Shown: piece after piece, positions 1 to 9,087 of the stretch
Position numbering within the stretch: the stretch's first letter is position 1
Layout of the letters: each line of letters opens with the position of its first letter
DNA from: Bifidobacterium angulatum DSM 20098 = JCM 7096
GTDB lineage: Bacteria; Actinomycetota; Actinomycetes; Actinomycetales; Bifidobacteriaceae
Length of the DNA stretch: 64,000 nucleotides
Direction: 5' to 3'
Assembly (NCBI RefSeq): GCF_001025155.1
Contig: NZ_AP012322.1
Location: 1,302,001 to 1,366,000, forward strand
Made by a program: the position numbers and the translations under genes
The notes under the pieces: generated by a model
Seen by the model: only the letters and a program-made list of their open reading frames with translations
The model's database searches: none
What the model was told of the DNA's origin: nothing

Positions 1-370
1 GCACGTTTTGCAGCGTTTCCATGTCATTTTCGATATGATTTTCTCCGCATTTCAACACATTTCCAACGAAAACACACACTTTTCATCAACAAATGTTGAT
101 GGTGCGGCGAGCGTTAACGGGGGGCAACGGGACCGCACGGCAGTTCGCCAAGCACCACACGCCTGCAGGCTTTGCACTTCGTTATGCGTTCAAACCCCGA
201 GCCACCCGGCCACCAACAGTCAACGGTGGGAATAGTATGGCAAAGGCTTGTATGGGAAACAGCATGGGCAAAGCTAAGCATGCTTACATGGCGGCGGCCC
301 GGCACCGAGCTCGGGATCAGACCGCAAAAGACGAAGCCACGCATGGACTGTAGGTAGATGGAGCAGGGTT
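1..370. other. Leader region without a convincing gene
   Basis: No open frame here has a ribosome binding site or recognisable protein features. It holds a perfect 8-bp palindrome with a 2-base centre (84-91 and 94-101, CATCAACA-AA-TGTTGATG), described separately. The rest may be the promoter region of the transporter that starts at 371, or the tail of an upstream unit outside the window. Confidence 0.5.
84..101. promoter_or_regulatory. Palindrome, candidate operator upstream of the MFS exporter
   Basis: Eight-base arms CATCAACA and TGTTGATG are separated by AA. The size and symmetry suit a dimeric repressor of the MarR or TetR type, which often control drug exporters. No regulator gene lies in the window and the site is about 270 bases from the start codon, so its assignment to this gene is inference. 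Confidence 0.3.
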
Positions 371-2008
371 ATGAAGAAGAACAAAAGTTTGATTAGTCAT
401 TCCGCCAAGGAGCCGGGCAAGGATTCCGCCAAGGCTTCCACAGGTTCCACAGGCGCTTCGATGGCACGGGCACTGACCCACGAGGAATCATACGTGAACG
501 GCAAACTGACCCGCCCCGCATTGGTGTCCATCTCGATCCTGACGTTCATCACATTCGTTGGCAACTTCACGCAGCTGCAGCTCAGCTCCGCACTGCCCAC
601 CATCGTGGCCGACTTCCACATTTCCGTAACCACCGGCCAATGGCTCACATCCGTGTTCCAGCTGGTCATGGGCGTGATGGTGCCGCTCACCGCGTTCCTG
701 ACGCGCCGCTTCTCCACACGCCAGATCGTAATCTGCTCCATGGTGGTGTTCACACTCGGTTCGGCACTGGCCTGGCTTGGCCCCACATTCGTACTGGTGC
801 TGCTGGGCCGTTTGCTCGAAGCTGTGGGCACCGGCGTGATGTGGCCGGTACTGCAGATCACCGTGTTCTCCATCTACCCGCTGTCACGCCGTGGCGTGGC
901 GATGGGCACCGTGGGCATGGCGATGAGCGTGGCTCCGGCGCTTGGCCCGACCATCGGCGGCTGGCAGACCGACATGACCGGCTGGCGCTCCATCTTCCTT
1001 ACGCTCACGGTGATCGGCGTGGCCTCGGTGCTGCTGGCCGTATGCTTCCTGCATAATTTCGGCGAATCTGACCGCACGGCGCATGCGGACTTCTTCTCCG
1101 TGGTGCTGTCGATATTCGGCTTCGGAGGGCTGATGTTCGGCTTCACCAACATCGAGGCGTATCCGTTTACGAACCCGATGGTGTGGTGCGCAATGCTGAT
1201 TGGAGTGCTGGGCATCATATGGTTTGTGGCCCGCCAGTTCATCGCACCATGTGAACCGGGTTCCAACGTGATGAAGCGGCTGGTCGCACGCTCCCCCAAG
1301 GTGGAAGTGCCGCTGCTCGACCTGCATGTGCTGCGCAACAAAAGCTTTACAGTGGGCACGATGACGGCAGCGTTGGCGTTCTTCGCGTTTAGCTCGATCA
1401 TGGTGATCATTCCGCTCTACATTCAAAACGACCGCGGCTATTCGGCCATGATGAGCGGCCTGATCATGCTTCCAGGCGCGATCGGCCAGTGCATCGCACA
1501 GTTTGGTGGCGGGCGTGCGCTCGACCGTTTCGGTGCACGCCCCGTGGCATTGGTCGGCACCACGATTCTGCTGCTCGGCACACTCGGCATGAGCCTGATC
1601 GGGCCTCACACATGGATCTGGTGGGTGTCGATCTGCCAGTTCACACGCCAGATCGGCATGGGATTCGTGCTGATGCCGGTAACTACATGGTCATTGAACT
1701 GTCTCGCCTCACATGAGGTTGCCGCAGGATCGGCGGTAACGAACACGGTACGCCAGATCGCGGGTGCCATGGGTGCGCCGATTCTGGTGATCGTCATGGA
1801 ATCAATCGCCGCGACACGTACCGCCGCGTTGGGTGGCGGGCATGCGGCTGCGATTGCGGGCAGTATTTTCGGCGTGCAGTCGGTGCTGCGCCTCAGCACG
1901 CTGATCGTGGCGGTGATGCTGGTGATCGTGTTCCTCGGTGTGCGCGGCGAGGGTGCCGGTTCGGCACGTGACCTGGCGCGCAGGACCGTCGCCAAGCTGC
2001 ACAAATGA
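371..2008 (+). CDS. MFS drug exporter, DHA2 (EmrB/QacA) type
   Basis: A 545-residue integral membrane protein predicted to export drugs or other small molecules by proton antiport. After a hydrophilic N-terminus of about 50 residues the sequence alternates hydrophobic helices and short loops, with a length that fits the 14-TM DHA2 group rather than 12-TM carriers. The early motif LPTIVADFHIS and the motif-C-like SVAPALGPTIGGW are typical of EmrB/QacA proteins. The start codon follows a purine-rich GGAGCAGGG. It is monocistronic and convergent with comF. The substrate cannot be read from sequence. Confidence 0.9.
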   Translation: MKKNKSLISHSAKEPGKDSAKASTGSTGASMARALTHEESYVNGKLTRPALVSISILTFITFVGNFTQLQLSSALPTIVADFHISVTTGQWLTSVFQLVMGVMVPLTAFLTRRFSTRQIVICSMVVFTLGSALAWLGPTFVLVLLGRLLEAVGTGVMWPVLQITVFSIYPLSRRGVAMGTVGMAMSVAPALGPTIGGWQTDMTGWRSIFLTLTVIGVASVLLAVCFLHNFGESDRTAHADFFSVVLSIFGFGGLMFGFTNIEAYPFTNPMVWCAMLIGVLGIIWFVARQFIAPCEPGSNVMKRLVARSPKVEVPLLDLHVLRNKSFTVGTMTAALAFFAFSSIMVIIPLYIQNDRGYSAMMSGLIMLPGAIGQCIAQFGGGRALDRFGARPVALVGTTILLLGTLGMSLIGPHTWIWWVSICQFTRQIGMGFVLMPVTTWSLNCLASHEVAAGSAVTNTVRQIAGAMGAPILVIVMESIAATRTAALGGGHAAAIAGSIFGVQSVLRLSTLIVAVMLVIVFLGVRGEGAGSARDLARRTVAKLHK

Positions 2009-2045
2009 TGTGGCTTGGGACTGTAGCCGCTGCTACGCAGCGATA

Positions 2046-2149
2046 ACTGTGACTGCGTGACAGCAACTGTGACCAATGGGACATATTCTGTCACTCCAGT
2101 CACAGTTGCTGTCACTTTTACCTCGTGTTGTTGTCACTGCAGTCACAGT
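2046..2149. repeat. Nested inverted-repeat cluster between convergent genes
   Basis: The 17-base arm GTGACAGCAACTGTGAC (2057-2073) is matched exactly in reverse complement at 2099-2115. Directly outside it, ACTGTGACTGC (2046-2056) is matched by GCAGTCACAGT at 2139-2149. Together they give a 28-base left arm and a split right arm, dense in TGTGAC/GTCACA half sites. A smaller CGCTGC-TAC-GCAGCG hairpin lies just upstream (2028-2042). It could act as a bidirectional terminator, although there is no long T-run. Confidence 0.7.
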
Positions 2150-2202
2150 AAACGGATATACCCATGATGGGCCTGTAGCAGTGCGGGTTCATCGTCCATC
2201 AT

Positions 2203-3054
2203 TCACCGTTCAGCAGGCGGTGGGACGGCGGCGAGCGCCAATCCTCCCACCACGCTCCCCCGCGCCCCACGTATCGCTTCGGCGCACCGGCGCATGGTTG
2301 TCCCTGTGGTCACAATGTCGTCCAGGATCAGCACCTTCTTGCCCGCTATAAGCCCCGGGTCGTTCACCTCCAACTGCCCGTCGAGTCGGGCTGCCCTGCC
2401 GAGTGCGCTGTGGGTTTCCACGGCTTTGCCTTGTACGTGCCGTGTTCGTAGCGCGTTCACGGCACAGGCTTCCACTCCGGCGGCTGCCAGTTCTGCGGCT
2501 GTGGCTTTCGCGAGCGGCCAGAGGTGTCTGCGCCCGCGTGTGCGCATGGATTTGGGTGATGATGGTGCTGGTACGACCAGTATTTGTGTTTGACTGCCTG
2601 TTTGGTGTTCCGTCTGTGGCATGGGCTGCGACAGAGTCTGTGGCTTGGTCTGTAGTGTTTCGATGATGCCGCTGCCGGCTACCAGTTGCCGGCATATTTG
2701 ACTGAATGCCTTGTCGCATTCCGTGTCGCCGTGGTCTTTCCATGAGAGGATTGCCCGGCGTACGTGGCCTTGGTAGGTGCCTGCCACGTATATCATCGCG
2801 CAGGCCGATTGTTGGATTGCCGCCGATGGTATGCCGTTCAGTGCGTTTGGCGCGGTGACTGCGCCCGGCGTGCCGTCTGATGCGCCGCTTGGTGCGCCGT
2901 TGAGTGGCAAGACCGTATGTCTGCGGAATAGCGACTGGCAGTCGCTGCATAATATTTCGTCCGGCTTGTCGCAGCCTGCGCATCCTCTGGGCAGGATGAG
3001 CCCCAGCATGCCCCGCCAGAATGTTTGGGCCGCTGATTGAAGCGTGCCGTTCAC
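2203..3054 (-). CDS. comF: ComF family phosphoribosyltransferase-like protein
   Basis: A 283-residue member of the ComF/GntX family, which is linked to DNA uptake and processing in competent bacteria; its exact biochemistry is poorly known. The N-terminus has a four-cysteine zinc site (CAGC then CSDC, about residues 21-40). The C-terminus has the PRPP-binding loop of type I phosphoribosyltransferases, VLILDDIVTTGTTM. The middle has a Gln/Thr-rich low-complexity insert (PQTLSQPMPQTEHQTGSQTQ) not expected in the core fold. The start is GTG, overlapping the stop of the upstream HAD gene by 4 bases (GTGA), so the two are translationally coupled. Confidence 0.85.
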   Translation of the reverse strand: MNGTLQSAAQTFWRGMLGLILPRGCAGCDKPDEILCSDCQSLFRRHTVLPLNGAPSGASDGTPGAVTAPNALNGIPSAAIQQSACAMIYVAGTYQGHVRRAILSWKDHGDTECDKAFSQICRQLVAGSGIIETLQTKPQTLSQPMPQTEHQTGSQTQILVVPAPSSPKSMRTRGRRHLWPLAKATAAELAAAGVEACAVNALRTRHVQGKAVETHSALGRAARLDGQLEVNDPGLIAGKKVLILDDIVTTGTTMRRCAEAIRGARGSVVGGLALAAVPPPAER

Positions 3055-3842
3055 GCAATACGCTCCAGCATCGCGTCGATGAACTTCACCGTGTCGTCTG
3101 GGTTGTTCACCGCAACTCCCATGGCGCCTGCCTGTACGGCCGGGTAGTCGTTGCCGTCCTCGTTCATGCGGTCGCCTACGAATATCATCCGTTCCACCGG
3201 GAAGTCGTTCAGTCTGGCGAGTTCGCGCACCGCGAATCCTTTGTCGATGCCCTGCTGCGAAACGTCGATACTGGTGTAGCCTCCGGCGTGCACTTTCAAA
3301 TCCGGCAGGTCAGCGGCCACCGCTTCGGCCAGGCGGCGTTTCAACGAACCATCCGGGTCGAACGCCTGTTTCGCCTCCAACGGGGCCTGCTGGCCGAGCA
3401 CCGACAATGTGATCTGCGATCCCCTGTTCTCGATGCGCTCACCCCATACATGGCCTGGCCACAGGCCCATTTCGCGGGCGCGGCGCTCCAGACTCGCCGA
3501 AGCTCGTGCGCACTGGTCCGCAGTCAGATCATGGCTGAACACGCGCGCCCATTCGCCGTTCAGCCAACGGTAGTAGCGGGTGCCGCTGGTGGGCATGAGA
3601 TGCATGTTGCTCTTGCATGCCTGCGGGGTGAGCACGTCGATGATCTGGCTGACGACCAGCTCCCAACGCCCTCCGGTGATCACCGCCACGTCGATGTGGT
3701 TGGTGAGTTCGCTGAAACGCCCCGCCACACTGGGGAGCATGGGCTTGCGGGAGTTGGCGAGGGTGTTGTCAAGATCGAATCCGATGATGCGTGCGCTGCC
3801 GGCAAGGGCGTCGTAGTCCAAACGGTCCCATCGTTGGATCAT
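3051..3842 (-). CDS. HAD superfamily (type IIB) phosphatase
   Basis: A 263-residue soluble hydrolase. HAD motif I is FDLDNTLANS near residues 21-30, motif II is the VITGG segment, and motif IV is FVGDRMNEDGND near the C-terminus. The arrangement resembles Cof-type and phosphomannomutase-like HAD-IIB proteins, which dephosphorylate sugar phosphates. The ATG follows a good GGAGAG site. It is the first gene of a two-gene unit with comF. The substrate is unknown. Confidence 0.85.
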   Translation of the reverse strand: MIQRWDRLDYDALAGSARIIGFDLDNTLANSRKPMLPSVAGRFSELTNHIDVAVITGGRWELVVSQIIDVLTPQACKSNMHLMPTSGTRYYRWLNGEWARVFSHDLTADQCARASASLERRAREMGLWPGHVWGERIENRGSQITLSVLGQQAPLEAKQAFDPDGSLKRRLAEAVAADLPDLKVHAGGYTSIDVSQQGIDKGFAVRELARLNDFPVERMIFVGDRMNEDGNDYPAVQAGAMGVAVNNPDDTVKFIDAMLERIA

Positions 3843-3902
3843 GCTTGCTCTCCTTTGCCGTGCACGGTTGAATGTTCAGTATCCTACCCTAATGCCAGTG
3901 GC

Positions 3903-4349
3903 ATGTCATACAGTGAAACCATGGTTGAAGCTCCATGGAATACTCGCGTTTACCGTAATCGCCACGGCAGAGGCACCCGCACTCCCATGTTCGGCGTGCG
4001 CCTGCCCAGGTACCGCACCCGTTCGGGCATGTTCGACGATCTGCTCGCGGCGCATATCCGCAGATTGAATAACGCATGGCCCGAACTGATCCGCCCGATC
4101 CAGTTCGCCGTGGAGGACGTGCCGCCTTCCGACCCGGTGCCCTGGGAGTTGGAGCCCAATGTGATGTCGCGTCTGTTCCCCGCCGCGCATGGCATGCCGG
4201 CGCGCATTGTGCTCTACCGTATGCCGTTGCAGAGCAGGGCACGCAACCGGGACGACCTGCAATGGGCGATCCGCGACGAGCTGGTGGTGCGTGTGGCCGA
4301 ACTCTACGGGCGCAGACCGGAGGAGATCGACCCCGACTACCAGTGGTGA
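3903..4349 (+). CDS. Metallopeptidase-family protein without the zinc motif
   Basis: About 148 residues. The sequence has the features of the actinobacterial branch of the PF06262 (zincin-like) family: an N-terminal RNRHGRGTRTP segment, a central PARIVLYRMPLQSRARN segment and a C-terminal VRVAELYGRRPEEIDP segment. The canonical HExxH zinc-binding motif is absent and replaced by VRVAEL, so peptidase activity is unlikely. The start at 3903 is uncertain; an in-frame ATG at 3921 is an alternative and neither has a strong ribosome binding site. A longer open frame extends upstream but overlaps the HAD gene on the other strand and is not coding. Confidence 0.75.
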   Translation: MSYSETMVEAPWNTRVYRNRHGRGTRTPMFGVRLPRYRTRSGMFDDLLAAHIRRLNNAWPELIRPIQFAVEDVPPSDPVPWELEPNVMSRLFPAAHGMPARIVLYRMPLQSRARNRDDLQWAIRDELVVRVAELYGRRPEEIDPDYQW

Positions 4350-4373
4350 GCACGGCATTTCAGCCCTGAATGA

Positions 4374-4415
4374 AAACGCGGGCTCCGGCATTCAACGATG
4401 CCGGAGCCCGCGTTT
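4374..4415. terminator. Bidirectional terminator hairpin
   Basis: A perfect 18-bp stem (4374-4391 with 4398-4415) closes a 6-base loop. It begins with AAA and ends in TTT, so it can work for both the gene ending at 4349 and the opposing operon ending at 4454. Confidence 0.85.
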
Positions 4416-4453
4416 CGATTATGCCCGCGATTACGCCTTCAGCCTTCCAGCGG

Positions 4454-5959
4454 CTAGCGCACCAGTGACAGGCTGTTGGTCGAGGTGATACGCGCCACGC
4501 GCACCCCAAGCTTGGTCGGCCCGACCACGGACACGCCGGCGACCTTCTTGCCCGCCAACGCGTCGGCTCCAAGCCGCAAGCCCCAGGCAACCGTATCGTC
4601 TTTGCATGCCACCACGGCCGCCACGCCCTGCGTGTCCATGGTCATGGCGCTATTGGCCTTGATGGTTACCTGCTTACCCTGCCGCATCGAACCGTCATCG
4701 TTCATAAACGCCACGGTGGCGGTGGTTTTGGCATTGGAGGTGTTGGCCAAGGTGAGTGACAGATCGTAGCCGTCCGGCAGGGCTATGGCGGAACGCTTCT
4801 CGGGAGCCACGGCAGGCAACAGGGCGAAATCCTCCTGACCATCGCCGCCATTGGCCGTCACCTTGGCCTGAGCCAGGAACACGTCGTCGCTGTCCAGCTG
4901 GATGCCGCTCACGCCGGACGGCACACTGCCCAAGTCGATGGCACTGACCTGCTGGCCTCTGATATCGAACGTGCCCAACGAGATGAGACCGTTGCCGCTC
5001 ACCCACGAGGCTCGAACCGTGGCGTTCTTCCTGCCATACAGGTACAGGGTGGTCTTGTCGCCCTTCCTGACCGAAGGAATCAGATTCGACGTGCCCTCGG
5101 TGCCCAACGGCATGGCAAAATCGGATCCCTTAGGCGTCAAGCCGTCCATTACCAGCACGCGCACGCTCGCCGCGACCGCAGTGGATTCGCTGGTCACCTT
5201 CACATACAGTCCGTCCTGGCCGGGGGCCGCGGCGGACAGGTCCATGGTGGACTGCCCGTTGCCGCGCACGGTAACGTTGCCCGACGTGGCCAGGCTCATC
5301 TTGCCCACGTTCTTCGTGCCATATACCTCCACGCTTACCGTGGTGGGCTTGGACGACGGGTTCGCCAATACGAGCTGCTGGTTGGAACCCGTGCCAGTGG
5401 AGGGCAGCAGGAACGCCTGGCTGATGGCCGGCACCACGCAGGTAGCGGCAGAGATGCCGCGCAGATCGCCTTCCGAAGCCTGGGAAGCCAGAATGCCCGC
5501 CTGGCCTGATTTGGCGTCGGCCTTCAACAGGTTCGCGTCGAACAGGCGCGGGTAGCCGTTGTCGTCGCGGTAGGTCATGCCGTTATCGCTGTCGGCATTG
5601 GCCGGTCCTGACAGGTTGGCGGTTTGAGCGCCCGCGACCTCGAATGGGCTGACGGACGCGGCATGCACGGTGCCGAACGCGGCGAAACTGGCGGAAGACG
5701 AGACATTGCCTTCGGAGGCGCGGTAGTCGCTGTCGCCCCAATCGGTGGAATCCGGCAGCTGCATGCGTTCCCCGCAATACGATTCCAAACGTTCCTGCAC
5801 CACACGATGCGAGGTTGCGGAACTGCCATTCGCCGGGTCGACCAGCCACTGGGGCATATTCGCCACACCCATGAAGGCGAGCGCGCCCACCAGGATCAGC
5901 GAGGTGATGATGGCGGCGATGACGCGCAGCACGCGAGCAGCGGTTGAATTCGATGTCAT
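4454..5959 (-). CDS. DUF5719 family membrane-anchored extracellular protein
   Basis: A 501-residue actinobacterial protein of unknown function. A single hydrophobic segment (about residues 12-33, VIAAIITSLILVGALAFMGV) acts as signal anchor. The rest is predicted extracellular, rich in Ser, Thr, Val and Gly with beta-strand-like repeats. The chosen ATG is preceded by AGGAGGAAGC and overlaps the stop of the glycosyltransferase by 4 bases (ATGA); an open frame extends a further 33 codons upstream without such a signal. It is the last gene of a WhiB, glycosyltransferase, DUF5719 operon, which suggests a partner role in making or exporting a surface glycan. Confidence 0.8.
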   Translation of the reverse strand: MTSNSTAARVLRVIAAIITSLILVGALAFMGVANMPQWLVDPANGSSATSHRVVQERLESYCGERMQLPDSTDWGDSDYRASEGNVSSSASFAAFGTVHAASVSPFEVAGAQTANLSGPANADSDNGMTYRDDNGYPRLFDANLLKADAKSGQAGILASQASEGDLRGISAATCVVPAISQAFLLPSTGTGSNQQLVLANPSSKPTTVSVEVYGTKNVGKMSLATSGNVTVRGNGQSTMDLSAAAPGQDGLYVKVTSESTAVAASVRVLVMDGLTPKGSDFAMPLGTEGTSNLIPSVRKGDKTTLYLYGRKNATVRASWVSGNGLISLGTFDIRGQQVSAIDLGSVPSGVSGIQLDSDDVFLAQAKVTANGGDGQEDFALLPAVAPEKRSAIALPDGYDLSLTLANTSNAKTTATVAFMNDDGSMRQGKQVTIKANSAMTMDTQGVAAVVACKDDTVAWGLRLGADALAGKKVAGVSVVGPTKLGVRVARITSTNSLSLVR

Positions 5960-8900
5960 GCTTCCTCCTGAGGCTGCTGGTCGCGCTTGCGTGGGAATGC
6001 GACAAGCACGTAGAGCAGGAATATCACGCACAGGGCCGCCAGCCACGCGATGCGCCACATGTTGTGCCGTGCCTCGTCCTGCCCGGCGGCGTTCACCGTC
6101 ATGCCCTTGCCGTCAGCGGCGGTGAGGCGGTAGTAGGTGCCGTTCTCGTTGGCGACGACGGTTTGCGTGCCGTCGGATGCGGCGAGATTGGTGGCGAGCT
6201 CTTCGCTGCCGATGCCGCCGGTCACTACGAATATGCCGCCGAAGCCGAGTTTGGCCAGCGAGGCCACTGCCGAGGAGTCGCTGTTCGACAGGAGTCTGGA
6301 GGCGAGTTTGCCGATGGTGCGATCGGTGTTGTCGTGCCCGCCGGATGCCACGGTTGCACGCCATGCGGGCGAACTGTCGATAAGGTCGCCGCGCGAGGTG
6401 CGCATGATGCTGTAGGAGACTTCGGTGCGTGAATCCGCGTACAGCGCGAGCACACGCTGATCGTGGTTGCTTTGCACGCTGTCTGTGGCGACCATGGGCA
6501 TGCCGCTGCTGCTTACCGCTACCTGCCCTTTGCCGTTGCGTTCGAATGCGAAGCCGGACCATACCACGATGCTGGCCGCGAGTATGAGCACGAGTAGCAT
6601 GCGGCCGACCACCACGAGCCAATGCAGGTTGGATGCTGTCTTACCGTTGCTCCCGCCCTCCTGTGCTTGTGTTTTGGTTGTTTTGGAGACGCGCAACGCC
6701 TGGAATTTACGTACCGCGCCACCGGCCATCAGGCATACGCACGACATAAGGCCGAGCATGGCGAGCGTCAGGCCGGGCAGTACGGAACCGGCAACGGCGC
6801 CGGATTCACTCAGTGAGATGGTCACGTGCGCGGATACGATGGCGAGCGCCCCGCCGGTCAGGATCACGATCCACATCATGCGCGAGGTGCGCAGGGCGAA
6901 CGGTAATACCAGTGAGACGATGGCAAGCAGCAGTGCGACGATCAGCGCGACGAGGATGCCCATGCTGTAGCCGCCGTCCATCAGGTCGGCAAGCGGGTTG
7001 TGGATGTCGATGCCGAATGCGCGATCCACAACTCCGGAAAGGTTCAGAGAGGCGGGTTTGCCGTTCATGCCGACGGACGGCACGTTGATGTCGCCGAACA
7101 GCTGACGCCAGGCGCCGTGTTGGGCGAGGCGCGCGGCATGTACCAGTGTCGGCGCGCATAGGAATGCCGCTGGGATCGGCATGAGCAGCAGCATGGCGCG
7201 ATGGCGTGGGATGAACAGTAGGAATACCAGGAAGGTGACGATCAGCGGCAGCAGCAGCTGTGGTTCGGCTGCGACGACCGGCATGAAGCATAATGATGCG
7301 GCGGCCGCGGCCTGCACGGATGCGCGCGGGCGCACCTGATCCTCGGTGTGGTAGAGGCCGACTGCGCGGAACACGAAGGCGAATGCGGCGGGCAGGAAGA
7401 TCATCACGGTCATCATCGGCAGGTTGGCTGTGGCATACAAGCCCATGGCCAGACCGAACGAGCACCACAGCAGGCCGCTGGCGATGCGCACGGTGTCAGA
7501 GCGGGTGAAGATGCCGGCCAGCGCCCAGAACGACAATGCGCTCAACGGCGCGGCGAGGAAGAACAGCAGACCGGTGGCTGCGGCCACGTTGCCGAAAGTG
7601 AACAATGATGCCAGCAGCAGCACCCAGAGCCACGGCGTGGGTGGCAGTGACACTCCCCCTCCGATGCCCCACACCCATTGCGTGCTGGCAGCCTCGGCAA
7701 GCTGGCCGAAGGTGGCGCCGGTGGGAGTCAACTGGTCGGAGTACAGCGAGCCGCCCGAGAATAGGGAGCGCAATACTGTCCAGTACATCACGACCACCGA
7801 TGCGAAGGCGACGGCGGCCATGACGAGTGCCGCAATCCAACGTTTTATCGCCCGGACGCGCAGGTGGGAACGGACCAGCGGGCTGAGCAGCGTGGTGTTG
7901 CGCTGGCCGTCCAATGCGCGAACGCGATCCTTCCACTGGGTGAGCTGGGCGTGTGTGGCGGTGATCATGTTCAGCTGCGCATGCGGGACCTTCGACTGTT
8001 TGGACACCAATGCGCGCGCCTTCGTGCCTGCTGCTGCGGAAACCAGCGCATGCCACGGCATGCACAATTCGCACCATGCCTCATACGGTTGTTTTTTGAC
8101 CAGTCGGATCAGGGTTTTGAAGAACGCCGCAAACAGGGAGAGTACCCAGACCACCGGCCAGCGCAATCGTGCGATATCGGTGTAATAGTACCGTTGCTTC
8201 GCCACCAGGATGCTCATGGCGGGGTTGATGGGCGTCTCCTCGTCCACTTCCTCGCCACCGCGCGTGCGCACGCCCTCATAGCGTGCACGGCGATGTGCGA
8301 TGCGGGCCTGCGGCACTACGAGCACACGGCCGCCGCTACGACTGATACGCCGGCAGAAATCGATGGATTCGGCGTATGTGGTGAACCAAACGCCGATCCC
8401 TCCCATGCTGCGCAACGTGGTCAATGGCAGCAGTGCGCCGGCCAGCGAGACGCTGAACACGTCGGCACGGGAATCGTATTGCTCCTGATCGGGTTCGCCG
8501 TCGACCACCAGCGAGGCGACGCCATGCTTGTTCGCGTAGGCGCCGACATCATGCAGGTTCACGCCGTCCCAGTCAAGCTGCTTGGATCCCAGGATGGAAG
8601 CGCCCGGCGTATTGCGCTGCGCTTCGAGCAGTTCGCTCAGACATTCGGCGTTTGCGGGGCGCGAATCGTCGTGCAGCAGCCACAGGTTCTTCACCTCGGG
8701 CGCGATGCGGGCCAGGCCGATGGCTTTCTGCACCGCGTCCCCGAAGGACCGCGCACCGCGCGTATTCACGATCTGTACGCTCACGGTCTGCGCCTGCGGC
8801 ACATATTCCAACGGTTCGGAAGACGTGGTGACCACATCGAACGTAGTCTCCATGGATTGCATGGTCTGACCGCTGCAATCGGCGACCACGATGACGCCGG

Positions 8901-9087
8901 GCAACACGGTCTGCTCCAGCACGGCCGCCAGCGTGTCCGGCAGAAAACGGATGTCGTCTTCGACCGTAACCACCGCAGCCACAGCCTGCGAGACGAACTG
9001 ACAGTGCGAATACGGGCGGTTGGCCACCGCGTCGGTCAGCACCTGACGCACGCCGCCGTCGAGAATCCGTTCAAGATCTTGAGTCAA
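5956..9087 (-). CDS. Large membrane family 2 glycosyltransferase
   Basis: A 1043-residue protein. An N-terminal GT-A domain (about residues 35-310) includes AAVVTVEDDIRFLPDTLAAV and the LLHDDSRPAN segment, whose aspartates fit the DXD nucleotide-sugar/metal site. It is followed by a long polytopic region with roughly 12 hydrophobic helices (about 420-880) and a C-terminal extracellular domain ending in one more helix. This GT2-plus-membrane layout is typical of actinobacterial envelope polysaccharide enzymes. It overlaps the WhiB gene upstream and DUF5719 downstream by 4 bases each, so the three genes form one tightly coupled operon. Acceptor and sugar are unknown. Confidence 0.88.
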   Translation of the reverse strand: MTQDLERILDGGVRQVLTDAVANRPYSHCQFVSQAVAAVVTVEDDIRFLPDTLAAVLEQTVLPGVIVVADCSGQTMQSMETTFDVVTTSSEPLEYVPQAQTVSVQIVNTRGARSFGDAVQKAIGLARIAPEVKNLWLLHDDSRPANAECLSELLEAQRNTPGASILGSKQLDWDGVNLHDVGAYANKHGVASLVVDGEPDQEQYDSRADVFSVSLAGALLPLTTLRSMGGIGVWFTTYAESIDFCRRISRSGGRVLVVPQARIAHRRARYEGVRTRGGEEVDEETPINPAMSILVAKQRYYYTDIARLRWPVVWVLSLFAAFFKTLIRLVKKQPYEAWCELCMPWHALVSAAAGTKARALVSKQSKVPHAQLNMITATHAQLTQWKDRVRALDGQRNTTLLSPLVRSHLRVRAIKRWIAALVMAAVAFASVVVMYWTVLRSLFSGGSLYSDQLTPTGATFGQLAEAASTQWVWGIGGGVSLPPTPWLWVLLLASLFTFGNVAAATGLLFFLAAPLSALSFWALAGIFTRSDTVRIASGLLWCSFGLAMGLYATANLPMMTVMIFLPAAFAFVFRAVGLYHTEDQVRPRASVQAAAAASLCFMPVVAAEPQLLLPLIVTFLVFLLFIPRHRAMLLLMPIPAAFLCAPTLVHAARLAQHGAWRQLFGDINVPSVGMNGKPASLNLSGVVDRAFGIDIHNPLADLMDGGYSMGILVALIVALLLAIVSLVLPFALRTSRMMWIVILTGGALAIVSAHVTISLSESGAVAGSVLPGLTLAMLGLMSCVCLMAGGAVRKFQALRVSKTTKTQAQEGGSNGKTASNLHWLVVVGRMLLVLILAASIVVWSGFAFERNGKGQVAVSSSGMPMVATDSVQSNHDQRVLALYADSRTEVSYSIMRTSRGDLIDSSPAWRATVASGGHDNTDRTIGKLASRLLSNSDSSAVASLAKLGFGGIFVVTGGIGSEELATNLAASDGTQTVVANENGTYYRLTAADGKGMTVNAAGQDEARHNMWRIAWLAALCVIFLLYVLVAFPRKRDQQPQEEA

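Noticed and set aside
3021..4349. A 442-codon plus-strand frame
   Set aside because: Its first 290 codons mirror the HAD phosphatase on the other strand; only the end from 3903 has protein-family features.
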